Source of the DNA: JAAYUD01 sp041907665
Lineage (GTDB): Bacteria > Bacteroidota > Bacteroidia > Bacteroidales > Bacteroidaceae
Direction of reading: 5' to 3'
DNA: 36,253 nt
Assembly (NCBI GenBank): GCA_041907665.1
Contig: JAYRGW010000036.1
Location: 1 to 36,253, forward strand
Shown here: in pieces, positions 26,230 to 33,710 of the stretch
Position numbering within the stretch: the stretch's first letter is position 1
Layout: each line of letters opens with the position of its first letter
Program-made: the position numbers and the translations under genes
The notes under the pieces: model-generated
Databases searched by the model: none
What the model saw: the letters and a program-made list of their open reading frames with translations, nothing else
Told to the model about the DNA's origin: nothing

Positions 26230-27612
26230 ATGGAATTTAAATCTGTCAAATCAGTATATTTTGTAGGTGCCGGTGGCATAGGAATGAGTGCCATAGCGCG
26301 CTATTTCCTTTCAAAAGAAATTTATGTAGCAGGGTATGATCGCACGCCAACTCATTTAACACAACAATTGGTGGCAGAAGGAGCCAATATTCATTACGAA
26401 GAGAACGTAGATCTTATTCCGTTAGAATGCCGCGATAACAAGTCGACATTAGTAATCTATACAGCAGCTATACCAGAAACTCATAAAGAACTGGCTTATT
26501 TCAGAAATAATGAATTTGTTATTGAAAAACGAGCTCAGGTATTAGGTGAGCTTACTCGAACAGCAAAAGGTTTGTGTATTGCCGGCACTCATGGAAAAAC
26601 AACGACCTCAACAATCGCTGCTCATTTACTTAAAGAGTCACATGTAGATTGTACTGCCTTTTTAGGTGGAATATCAAAAAATTACGGAACCAACCTTTTA
26701 CTTTCGAAAACGAGTCCTTATATTGTTATAGAAGCAGATGAGTTTGATCGATCTTTCCATTGGCTAAGACCTTATATGAGTGTCATCACAGCCACTGACG
26801 CCGATCATCTGGATATATATGGTACTTATGAAGCCTATTTGGAGAGCTTTGCTCACTATACAGAGCTTATTCAGCCAGGTGGCGCTCTCATTATTCACGA
26901 AGATTTGGAACTTAAGCCCAGAGTACAGGCGGGTGTGAGGACATTTACTTATTCACGTGATAAGGGAGATTTTCATGCTGATAATATTCGTATCGGTAAT
27001 GGGGAAATATTTTTTGATTTCGTCGCTCCTAATACACGAATTAATGATGTTCAGCTTGGTGTTCCTATGAGTATCAATATTGAAAATGGTATTGCTGCCA
27101 TGGCACTTGCTCATCTCAATGGAGCTACTGATGCAGAAATAAAGAAGGGCATGCTTTCGTTTCATGGTGTAGACAGGCGTTTCGATTTTAAGATTAAGAA
27201 CGATAAAATTGTTTTTTTAAGTGATTATGCACACCATCCGGCAGAAATTAAGCAAAGTATTCTTTCTATTCGAGAGTTGTATAAGGATAAAAAAATAACA
27301 GCTATATTTCAACCCCATTTATATACTCGGACGAGAGATTTCTACGAGCAATTTGCTGATAGTCTTTCGCTGCTTGATGAAGTGATATTGACCGATATTT
27401 ATCCCGCCCGTGAGAAACCAATACCGGGTGTTACCAGTCAACTTATTTATGATAAACTTCGTCCCGGAATAGAAAAGACAATGTGCAAGAAAGAAGATAT
27501 TCTGAATATTTTGAAAGACAAAAACATAGAAGTGCTTATTGTTTTGGGGGCCGGTGATGTTGACAATTATGTTCCGGCCATCAATCAATTGCTTCTTAAG
27601 AAAAGTCTATAA
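26230..27612 (+). CDS. murC: UDP-MurNAc:L-alanine ligase MurC
   Basis: The 460-aa cytosolic enzyme attaches the first amino acid, L-alanine, to UDP-MurNAc. The N-terminal fold reads VYFVGAGGIGMSAIARYF, the ATP loop is GTHGKTT (119-125), and VIEADEFDRSF and ATDADHLDIY are MurC-specific versions of Mur-ligase motifs. SDYAHHPAEI and FQPHLYTRTRDF in the C-terminal domain complete the set. It begins 7 bp after murG and is followed 14 bp later by ftsQ; the ddl gene that stands here in many proteobacteria is absent. Confidence 0.97.
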   Translation: MEFKSVKSVYFVGAGGIGMSAIARYFLSKEIYVAGYDRTPTHLTQQLVAEGANIHYEENVDLIPLECRDNKSTLVIYTAAIPETHKELAYFRNNEFVIEKRAQVLGELTRTAKGLCIAGTHGKTTTSTIAAHLLKESHVDCTAFLGGISKNYGTNLLLSKTSPYIVIEADEFDRSFHWLRPYMSVITATDADHLDIYGTYEAYLESFAHYTELIQPGGALIIHEDLELKPRVQAGVRTFTYSRDKGDFHADNIRIGNGEIFFDFVAPNTRINDVQLGVPMSINIENGIAAMALAHLNGATDAEIKKGMLSFHGVDRRFDFKIKNDKIVFLSDYAHHPAEIKQSILSIRELYKDKKITAIFQPHLYTRTRDFYEQFADSLSLLDEVILTDIYPAREKPIPGVTSQLIYDKLRPGIEKTMCKKEDILNILKDKNIEVLIVLGAGDVDNYVPAINQLLLKKSL

Positions 27613-27626
27613 CTATAGTGTGCCTC

Positions 27627-28391
27627 ATGAAAAAGAAAATTTTTATAATTATTTCAATATTGCTTGTTGCTTCTTATCTTGTAGTGGCAGTAACGCAATT
27701 CAATTTACAACCGAATGACTTTCGTTGTAAAAAGGTTGAAGTTATTATAAAAGATACTTCTGACGTGAATTTGATAACGAAGAGCGGTGTAGTCGAAATG
27801 CTAAAATCACGAGGCATTGAGTTAATAGGCAAAAAAATGAATGAGATAGATACTCGTCATCTGGAGAAAGAGGCATGCAGGTATCCGTTGGTAAGGAATG
27901 TTGAATGTTATAAGACATTGGGCGGGAAGGTTCGTTTTGAGGTATCTCAGCGTATTCCGATTTTACATATTATGAATCAGTATGGTGATGATTACTACAT
28001 TGACAATATCGGACAGATTATTCCTGCTTTACCTTCCGTTACAGCCTATCGTCCTATAGTAACAGGTTGTGCGGACAAATGGTATGCTACAAACTTTTTG
28101 TACAAGTTGGGTGTTTATATTTACTATAACAACTTTTGGCGAGCTGCTATTCAGCAAATCAATATATTACCTGGACGGAATATAGAATTAATACCTCGAA
28201 TAGGGAATCATGTCATCTATTTGGGGAGTATAAACCATTACGACGAGAAACTGAATCGGCTGTTTGTCTTTTATCAACAAGGGTTGAGTAAGGTCGGTTG
28301 GAATAAGTATTCGCGTATTAGTTTAGAGTTTAACAACCAGATAATATGTACGAAAAAGGCGGACGTTATGGCTGCCGACTCCATAAAATAG
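27627..28391 (+). CDS. ftsQ: cell division protein FtsQ
   Basis: The 254-aa bitopic protein has a very short basic N-terminus (MKKK), one membrane helix at about 5-23 and a periplasmic part with a POTRA-like region (from CKKVEVIIKDTSD, then the helix GVVEMLKSRGIEL) and a beta-domain ending in LEFNNQIICTKK. Sequence conservation is low, as is normal for FtsQ; the call leans on topology and on the order murC-ftsQ-ftsA-ftsZ. ATG 27627 is chosen; the GTG three codons upstream at 27618 would add only Met-Cys-Leu before it. Confidence 0.92.
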   Translation: MKKKIFIIISILLVASYLVVAVTQFNLQPNDFRCKKVEVIIKDTSDVNLITKSGVVEMLKSRGIELIGKKMNEIDTRHLEKEACRYPLVRNVECYKTLGGKVRFEVSQRIPILHIMNQYGDDYYIDNIGQIIPALPSVTAYRPIVTGCADKWYATNFLYKLGVYIYYNNFWRAAIQQINILPGRNIELIPRIGNHVIYLGSINHYDEKLNRLFVFYQQGLSKVGWNKYSRISLEFNNQIICTKKADVMAADSIK

Positions 28392-28430
28392 AAAAAGTAT
28401 CGTTCACAAACAATAAAAGAATAAGGAATT

Positions 28431-30140
28431 ATGACAACAAAAGAATCTATTGCAGCAATTGAAATCGGATCTTCTAAAATCGCTGGCATGGTAGGAAGGA
28501 GAGATTCGGGAGGAAATTTGGAAGTGTTGGCGTATGCAACCGAAAATTCTTCATCTTTTATTCGTAAAGGAATTATTTTTAATATAGATAAGGCTGTTAT
28601 AGGCCTGAAATCTATAATAGACAACCTAGAAAGATCTTTAGAAGGGCAGACCATTTCTAAAGTATATGTATGTATTTGTGGTCAATCATTTAGGTCCTTA
28701 AAGAATGTGGTCTGTCGTGAATTACCGGAAAGTGTAAGTATCACAGAAGAAATGGTTGACTCCATTTGCGAGGAAAATAGGGCCATGAAACTGTCCGATC
28801 TGGATATATTCGATGTGATTCCTCAAGGATACCATATCGGAACTATTAGCGAAATGGACCCCGTTGGAGTTATCGGCAACCGTATAGAAGGCTGCTTTCT
28901 CAATATTGTGGGACGTTCCATTATACGCAAAAATCTAGAACGTTGCTTCTCTGATGCAAGAATTAAAATTGCCGACGATCCCGACATTACTTCGACAATC
29001 ACGGCTAGATATGTATTGACCGAAAGTGAGCGGCGTCTAGGGTGCGCACTTATAGATTTTGGAGCAGATACTACAACGGTTTCTATTTATCATAAAAATA
29101 TTTTACGCTTTTTGTCTGTTATTCCATTGGGAGGCTCAAGCATTACGCACGATTTGATGTCTCTCAATATTGATGAAAATGAAGCTGAAGAATTAAAAGT
29201 ACATTATGGAAGTGCCATTTTAGAAATTAGTAGAGACGAGGAAGAAATTATCCATTTGAATGAAGAAAATCATTCTGTTAAGCTGAGTGAGATAAATAAT
29301 ATTGTTGAGGCGCGTGCTATGGAAATTATAGCAAATGTATGGAATCAGATTCAGCTTTCAGGGTATAGCAACAGATTAGGATCAGGGCTGATATTCACCG
29401 GCGGTGGTTCAAATTTGCGCAATCTAAGTACGGCTTTCTGTAAATACGTGAAACGTAACCCTAAAATCCGCACTGCTTCTTTAGTTTACGAACCATCTAT
29501 TTCGGGGCTTGCAATACCGAGTGATGGTACGATCAATGCTTTGATAGGATTGACTCTTGGTGGACGAGAGAATTGTTGTGAAAGAATTTTCACTCAGCCC
29601 ATCGTAAATCCAGCTGTCGATGTCAAGCCGAATGATATTGTTGAGGAAATATATGAAGGAGGTTTGAGTGTTAATTTAGATAATGATAATTCTGGCGGTG
29701 CTGATGCTGACGAAGTAGTGCTGCCGTCTGATGAGGAAAACAGAAAAAGTGGGATAAAGCTTCCTTTCTGGGACAAGCTCAGAAAGCAGAAGAAGGAAGA
29801 TGTTGAACCAGAAGATCCAGCCGTTGTAGAGCAAAGAAAATACGATAGGGAACAAGAACAAATACGCAAAGAACATGAACAAGCTGAAAAAGATGCTCAA
29901 CGTGAAGTGGAACTCTTGCGTAAAGCAGAAGAAAAAAGGAAGTTGGATGCGTTGAGAGCACAACGCCAAGAAGAAGAAAGAATACTTCGCGAAAAAAAGA
30001 AAGAGCAAGACAGAATAAAGAGAGAACAAGATCGGATAGACAAGGAGAAAAAGAAAAAGGATAGTAAGTTTAATAAGGCACTCAACCATCTCACTGATAT
30101 ATTCTTTAATGAAGATCAAATGAAAGATGATAATGATTAA
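28431..30140 (+). CDS. ftsA: cell division protein FtsA with long charged C-terminal extension
   Basis: The actin-like ATPase anchors FtsZ to the membrane and recruits the divisome. The core (about 1-385) starts AAIEIGSSKIAGMVG, with ALIDFGADTTTVSIYHKN and the adenosine-motif-like GLIFTGGGSNLRNL. E. coli FtsA is 420 aa; this one is 569 aa. Residues about 466-545 are almost all Lys, Glu, Arg, Gln and Asp and should form a long coiled coil, and they are followed by KFNKALNHLTDIFFNED at about 546-562, an amphipathic helix like the usual FtsA membrane tip. The start codon follows ftsQ by 39 bp, and ftsZ begins 32 bp after the stop. Confidence 0.95.
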   Translation: MTTKESIAAIEIGSSKIAGMVGRRDSGGNLEVLAYATENSSSFIRKGIIFNIDKAVIGLKSIIDNLERSLEGQTISKVYVCICGQSFRSLKNVVCRELPESVSITEEMVDSICEENRAMKLSDLDIFDVIPQGYHIGTISEMDPVGVIGNRIEGCFLNIVGRSIIRKNLERCFSDARIKIADDPDITSTITARYVLTESERRLGCALIDFGADTTTVSIYHKNILRFLSVIPLGGSSITHDLMSLNIDENEAEELKVHYGSAILEISRDEEEIIHLNEENHSVKLSEINNIVEARAMEIIANVWNQIQLSGYSNRLGSGLIFTGGGSNLRNLSTAFCKYVKRNPKIRTASLVYEPSISGLAIPSDGTINALIGLTLGGRENCCERIFTQPIVNPAVDVKPNDIVEEIYEGGLSVNLDNDNSGGADADEVVLPSDEENRKSGIKLPFWDKLRKQKKEDVEPEDPAVVEQRKYDREQEQIRKEHEQAEKDAQREVELLRKAEEKRKLDALRAQRQEEERILREKKKEQDRIKREQDRIDKEKKKKDSKFNKALNHLTDIFFNEDQMKDDND

Positions 30141-30172
30141 GGTGTTTAACGAAGAATAAAAAATAAATAGAT

Positions 30173-31474
30173 ATGGACTTAGATTTTGAATTAAAGAAGA
30201 ATTGTCCCAATGTTATTAAAGTCATCGGTGTGGGTGGTGGCGGTAGTAATGCTGTGAATCACATGTTCGTTCAAGGTGACATCCAAGATGTTTCGTTTGT
30301 TCTTTGCAATACAGATAGTCAGGCCCTAATACAGTCGAAGATTCCTGTTAAAATACAACTGGGAGATGAAGGCTTGGGAGCAGGTGCTATACCCGAAGTG
30401 GCCAAAAATGCTGCTGAAGATAGTAAGGAACGAATCAAAAAGATGCTATCCGATGGTACCAAGATGGTCTTTATCACGGCCGGAATGGGAGGTGGAACAG
30501 GAACAGGTGCTGCTCCTGTTGTTGCTAAAATTGCCAAAGAAATGGGAATTCTGACTGTGGGTATTGTGACGATACCTTTCCTTTTTGAAGGAGAACAGAA
30601 GATACTCAAAGCGTTGAGTGGAGTAGATGAGATTGCAAAAAATGTAGATGCGTTATTGGTTATCAACAACGAACGTCTTCGTTCTATCTATTCTGATTTA
30701 ACTTTGACCAATGCTTTTGCCAAAGCCGATGATACCTTATTGATTGCAGTGAAAGGTATTGCAGAAATCATTACGTTACCTAAAAAGATCAACCTCGACT
30801 TTGCCGACGTTCGGACAACGTTACAAAATGGGGGCGTTGCTATCATGGCTACTGGTGAAGCTGTTGGCGAAAACCGCATAACCGAAGCCATAAACAAGGC
30901 TTTGCTTTCGCCACTATTGAGTAATAAAGATATTACTAACTCTAAGCGTATATTGCTTTGTGTCACTTTCAGTCCGAATTCTGAACTTATCGTAGAAGAA
31001 CTCGATGAAATTCATGATTTCATGAAAAGTATTGAAAAGAACGTTGAAGTTATCTGGGGAGGTGGTCCCGACGAGAAGCTCAAAGATGGTGTGAGAATTA
31101 CAATTTTGGCTACTGGGTTTGGAGTAAAAGATGTAGCCGATAAAAAAGATATATTGGGTGAAGATGTGGCCGAACTAATTGACGAGGAAGAACAAAATCG
31201 CCGTAACCGTTTAATTAAGCAATACTACGGAGAAGGAATTCAGGATTTGGGTCGTTCAAGGCGTCATGAAACATTCTTGTTCGATCCGTCAACTCTCGAT
31301 AATGACGATATTATCTCCAGAGTAGAATCGTCTCCAACGTTTGAACGTACCAGGCAACAGCTCAAAAAGATTAAAGCATTGGCTGCTTCTGACGGTACAC
31401 AGGCAGAAAAGGGTAAGGAGTCTGATGATAATAAAAATGATGCAGTAGCAGATGGAGTTATCAATTTTGGATAA
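30173..31474 (+). CDS. ftsZ: cell division GTPase FtsZ
   Basis: The 433-aa tubulin homologue polymerises into the division ring. The GTP signature GGGTGTG is at residues 106-112. The T7 loop has Asn207, Asp209 and Asp212 (NLDFADVRT), the same numbering as E. coli. The globular core ends near residue 320; a linker and a C-terminal region including SRVESSPTFERTRQQLKKIK follow, then about 35 hydrophilic residues ending GVINFG. The usual DIPxFLR-type tail is not recognisable at the very end; the PTFERTRQQ segment may serve to bind FtsA. It is the last gene of the dcw cluster. Confidence 0.97.
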   Translation: MDLDFELKKNCPNVIKVIGVGGGGSNAVNHMFVQGDIQDVSFVLCNTDSQALIQSKIPVKIQLGDEGLGAGAIPEVAKNAAEDSKERIKKMLSDGTKMVFITAGMGGGTGTGAAPVVAKIAKEMGILTVGIVTIPFLFEGEQKILKALSGVDEIAKNVDALLVINNERLRSIYSDLTLTNAFAKADDTLLIAVKGIAEIITLPKKINLDFADVRTTLQNGGVAIMATGEAVGENRITEAINKALLSPLLSNKDITNSKRILLCVTFSPNSELIVEELDEIHDFMKSIEKNVEVIWGGGPDEKLKDGVRITILATGFGVKDVADKKDILGEDVAELIDEEEQNRRNRLIKQYYGEGIQDLGRSRRHETFLFDPSTLDNDDIISRVESSPTFERTRQQLKKIKALAASDGTQAEKGKESDDNKNDAVADGVINFG

Positions 31475-31507
31475 ATAGAGATGGTATAATCTAAACAATA
31501 AAATAAA

Positions 31508-31963
31508 ATGAGTTTGTTTGATAAAGTCAGCGAAGACATTAAAAACGCAATGAAAGCTCACGACAAAGTGGCGCTTGAAACACTGAGAAACGTGAAAAAA
31601 TGCTTTTTGGAGGCAAAAACGGCAGAAGGAGCCAATGGCGAATTGAACGATGCCGATGCAACGAAAATCATTCAGAAGCTCGTTAAGCAAGGGAAAGATT
31701 CGGCAGGACAATACACGGCTGCCAATCGTAAAGACCTGGCCGATGCCGAATTGGAACAGGTCAAAGTGATGGAAACATATCTTCCTAAACAGCTTTCGCC
31801 AGAAGAGCTTGAAGCTCGCGTGAAAGCGATTATTGCAGAAGTTGGTGCCACTGGCGCTAAAGATATGGGTAAAGTGATGGGGGTTGCCTCCAAACAATTA
31901 GCCGGCTTGGCTGAAGGACGCGCCATTTCTACAGTAGTAAAGGAATTGCTTGCCGCTCTTTAA
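31508..31963 (+). CDS. GatB/YqeY domain protein
   Basis: The 151-aa protein is a stand-alone YqeY (PF09424) protein, related to the tRNA-binding tail domain of the GatB amidotransferase subunit. Typical segments are AMKAHDKVALETLRNVK, VKQGKDSAGQY, METYLPKQLSPEELEA and GKVMGVASKQLAGLAEGR. Its role is unproven; binding of tRNA or a link to amidation is only suggested by homology. It follows ftsZ by 33 bp and may be transcribed with it. Its TAA overlaps the stop of the convergent recO gene within 31960-31963. Confidence 0.92.
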   Translation: MSLFDKVSEDIKNAMKAHDKVALETLRNVKKCFLEAKTAEGANGELNDADATKIIQKLVKQGKDSAGQYTAANRKDLADAELEQVKVMETYLPKQLSPEELEARVKAIIAEVGATGAKDMGKVMGVASKQLAGLAEGRAISTVVKELLAAL

Positions 31964-32685
31964 TCAAATACTTCACGCAGGACTTCTACCGATTTTAATT
32001 CAGGAAATTCGGGGAGATGAATTCTGTAGTAAGACAAAAGTACTTCTATGCACCTGTTGCGCTGATTACGATTCATAGCGAACAGGTGCATGTTATTATA
32101 GTTCATTCGCATTAGTGTGTTAATGCGATAAGCTTCGTCGGGTTTCAGAAAAGGCTGTCCTGTCAAAGGCAAAGAGGTATAACAGCTATTCAGTAAATCA
32201 AAATAATCTCCTCGTTTATATCCTGTTAGATTAGGATAAAATCCTAAAAACCAAGACAGGTGCATCATAAACACTAGATGAAAATTCGAAAAGCTGGTAG
32301 AACAATTATCCAACCACAAAATAGAGTTTCTTAGATATTCGAACAACGGTTTGTTCTCTGCTTCTTCGCGCAAAGAATGAAGCATGAATTCTGCCAAGAA
32401 AAAGGCTATTGTGGCTTTTGATCTATCAAAAGGAATAGTACTAAAAGGATAGCTCAATTTGGCCTCTTTTATTCGACTCATCGAACGATTGACCCGAAAG
32501 TCTGCCTCGATATTTACTAGCGCTAACGGTTGGAATAGGGAAGACCTAAGCATTGAACGGCGAGACTTTGGTATCGAAACTAACAAAGTCGTTCGGCCAT
32601 AAAGAGAAGTATATACATCAACGATATTCGATGTATCACTGTATTTTATTAGATGAAGAACAATTCCTTCCGATTTCTGTAGCAT
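31960..32685 (-). CDS. recO: DNA repair protein RecO
   Basis: The 241-aa protein has an N-terminal OB-fold (from KSEGIVLHLIKYSDTSNIV through TLLVSIPKSRRS) and a helical C-terminal part. RecO works with RecR to load RecA on gapped DNA and anneals single strands. The C4 zinc finger of RecO from Deinococcus is not visible here: the C-terminal half has only scattered cysteines. It is on the minus strand, convergent with the yqeY-like gene, with a good promoter only about 20 bp upstream of its ATG, so the leader is very short. Confidence 0.92.
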   Translation of the reverse strand: MLQKSEGIVLHLIKYSDTSNIVDVYTSLYGRTTLLVSIPKSRRSMLRSSLFQPLALVNIEADFRVNRSMSRIKEAKLSYPFSTIPFDRSKATIAFFLAEFMLHSLREEAENKPLFEYLRNSILWLDNCSTSFSNFHLVFMMHLSWFLGFYPNLTGYKRGDYFDLLNSCYTSLPLTGQPFLKPDEAYRINTLMRMNYNNMHLFAMNRNQRNRCIEVLLSYYRIHLPEFPELKSVEVLREVFD

Positions 32686-32707
32686 GGCACTTCTCGATAA
32701 TGATGTT

Positions 32708-32739
32708 CAAAAGTAAGTAAAAATAAGTCTTCATACAAA
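32708..32739 (-). promoter_or_regulatory. promoter of recO
   Basis: On the minus strand TTTG (32736-32739) and TACTTTTG (32708-32715) are separated by exactly 20 bp, a full match to the phylum promoter. The transcript would begin near 32701. Confidence 0.8.
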
Positions 32740-33091
32740 CGAGTGCGCAAATTAATTATCACAATGTACTATCAATGCAATTATCTTGTTAGTCTTATCT
32801 CTTAAATTTGCTGTCGATGACATATTAATATTTATTTTTTTGTTTTCTTGGCGACGAAAGTGCGCCAATACGTTCGAAGAGTTTATTGATGCTGTACTTA
32901 TCGGACCCTTAGAAAATATAAGCGGAGGGTCTTTCGCAATTGCATCCTCTCTTCCGGTCGCTCTTTTGCAAAAAGATGTTTTTTGTGGGCAAAAACAGTG
33001 ATAATTAGTCCTTATAATCTTCTGTTCTTAGCATATCGGCCAGCGAAAAGGGAGAATATTGCATAAAACTTAATTTTTTTAGTAAGAAAGT

Positions 33092-33122
33092 TTTGCCAAT
33101 CCAAAAAAAGTCTCTATTTTTG
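33092..33122 (+). promoter_or_regulatory. promoter of the tRNA-Glu and rpsT unit
   Basis: TTTG at 33092-33095 and TATTTTTG at 33115-33122, with a 19-bp spacer, match the Bacteroidota promoter. About 45 nt of leader would precede the tRNA and be removed by processing. No separate promoter is visible between the tRNA and rpsT. Confidence 0.8.
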
Positions 33123-33175
33123 CATCCGCAATTGAGGGAATCATTGCGAAAAACAAGATTCCAACAACTCAAGGA

Positions 33176-33247
33176 GGCCCGCTCGTCTATCGGTTAGGAC
33201 GCAAGATTTTCATTCTTGAAAGAGGGGTTCGATTCCCCTGTGGGCTA
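33176..33247 (+). tRNA. tRNA-Glu (UUC)
   Basis: A complete cloverleaf is readable. The acceptor stem is GGCCCGC with GTGGGCT (G-U pairs at the ends of the stem), the anticodon stem CAAGA/TCTTG (33202-33206 and 33214-33218), the anticodon TTC at 33209-33211, and the T arm AGGGG, TTCGATT, CCCCT. The discriminator is A at 33247. The genome continues with CAA, so CCA is not encoded and must be added. rpsT starts 29 bp downstream. Confidence 0.97.
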
Positions 33248-33276
33248 CAAAAGTTAAAAATATAATTATTGTAAAG

Positions 33277-33528
33277 ATGGCAAATCACAAATCTGCAATT
33301 AAAAGAATTAGAGAGCAAGAGACAAGAAGACTCCGCAACAGATATTATGGCAAGACGATGAGAAATGCTGTTAGAAAGCTGCGTGCTACAACAGACAAAG
33401 GCGAGGCAACTACCATGTATCCTGGTATTACCAAGCTGATTGACAAATTGGCTAAGGTTAATATTATTCACAAGAATAAAGCGAGCAATTTGAAGTCTAA
33501 GTTGGCTCTTTATATCAACAAACTTTAA
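33277..33528 (+). CDS. rpsT: 30S ribosomal protein S20
   Basis: The 83-aa basic protein is of normal length for S20, which binds 16S rRNA early in assembly of the small subunit. The start MANHKSAIKRIREQETRRLRN and the later NIIHKNKASNLKSKL are diagnostic. It lies 29 bp after tRNA-Glu with no promoter of its own, so it should be expressed from a joint transcript with the tRNA. A hairpin terminator follows 33 bp after the stop. Confidence 0.97.
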   Translation: MANHKSAIKRIREQETRRLRNRYYGKTMRNAVRKLRATTDKGEATTMYPGITKLIDKLAKVNIIHKNKASNLKSKLALYINKL

Positions 33529-33561
33529 TTAGCATCGTATTTTTTATAGGTTATAGACGAT

Positions 33562-33599
33562 AGGTCGGTCTGTTTAGCAGTACCGGCCTTTGTCATTTA
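33562..33599 (+). terminator. intrinsic terminator after rpsT
   Basis: AGGTCGGT (33562-33569) pairs with ACCGGCCT (33582-33589), with one G-U pair, and CTG/CAG continue the stem around a TTTAG loop. The following TTGTCATTT is a weak T tract. Position after a ribosomal gene supports the call. Confidence 0.65.
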
Positions 33600-33650
33600 T
33601 ACCTACTAATAAAATGGAGCGGATTATTGTGTTTTTTTATAGCCTTAAAA

Positions 33651-33682
33651 TTTCCCTAGTTGGCATATTTTCATTAACTTTG
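33651..33682 (+). promoter_or_regulatory. promoter of gyrB
   Basis: TAACTTTG at 33675-33682 is a full match to the -7 element; TTTC at 33651-33654, 20 bp upstream, is a near match to the -33 TTTG. Transcription would start near 33689, about 22 nt before the ATG. Confidence 0.75.
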
Positions 33683-33710
33683 CTCTGTTATATAAAAACT
33701 TAAGATTATT

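Larger units (their letters stand above)
32686..33175. other. intergenic region between recO and tRNA-Glu
   Basis: The 490-bp gap holds the recO promoter at its left end and the tRNA-Glu/rpsT promoter at its right end. Between them (about 32740-33080) I see no credible gene, only a weak 6-bp hairpin (GACCCT near 32906, AGGGTC near 32927) and AT-rich DNA. Confidence 0.5.

Noticed and set aside
27618..27626. GTG start for ftsQ three codons upstream
   Set aside because: ATG 27627 gives the normal short basic N-terminus before the membrane helix.
31289..31897. 202-codon minus-strand frame across the ftsZ end and the yqeY-like gene
   Set aside because: It covers two well-supported genes antisense, and its Phe/Cys/His-rich translation looks like a shadow.
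32786..33001. 71-codon plus-strand frame starting with TTG
   Set aside because: There is no promoter or start context, the composition is not protein-like after residue 25, and it sits between two clear promoters.
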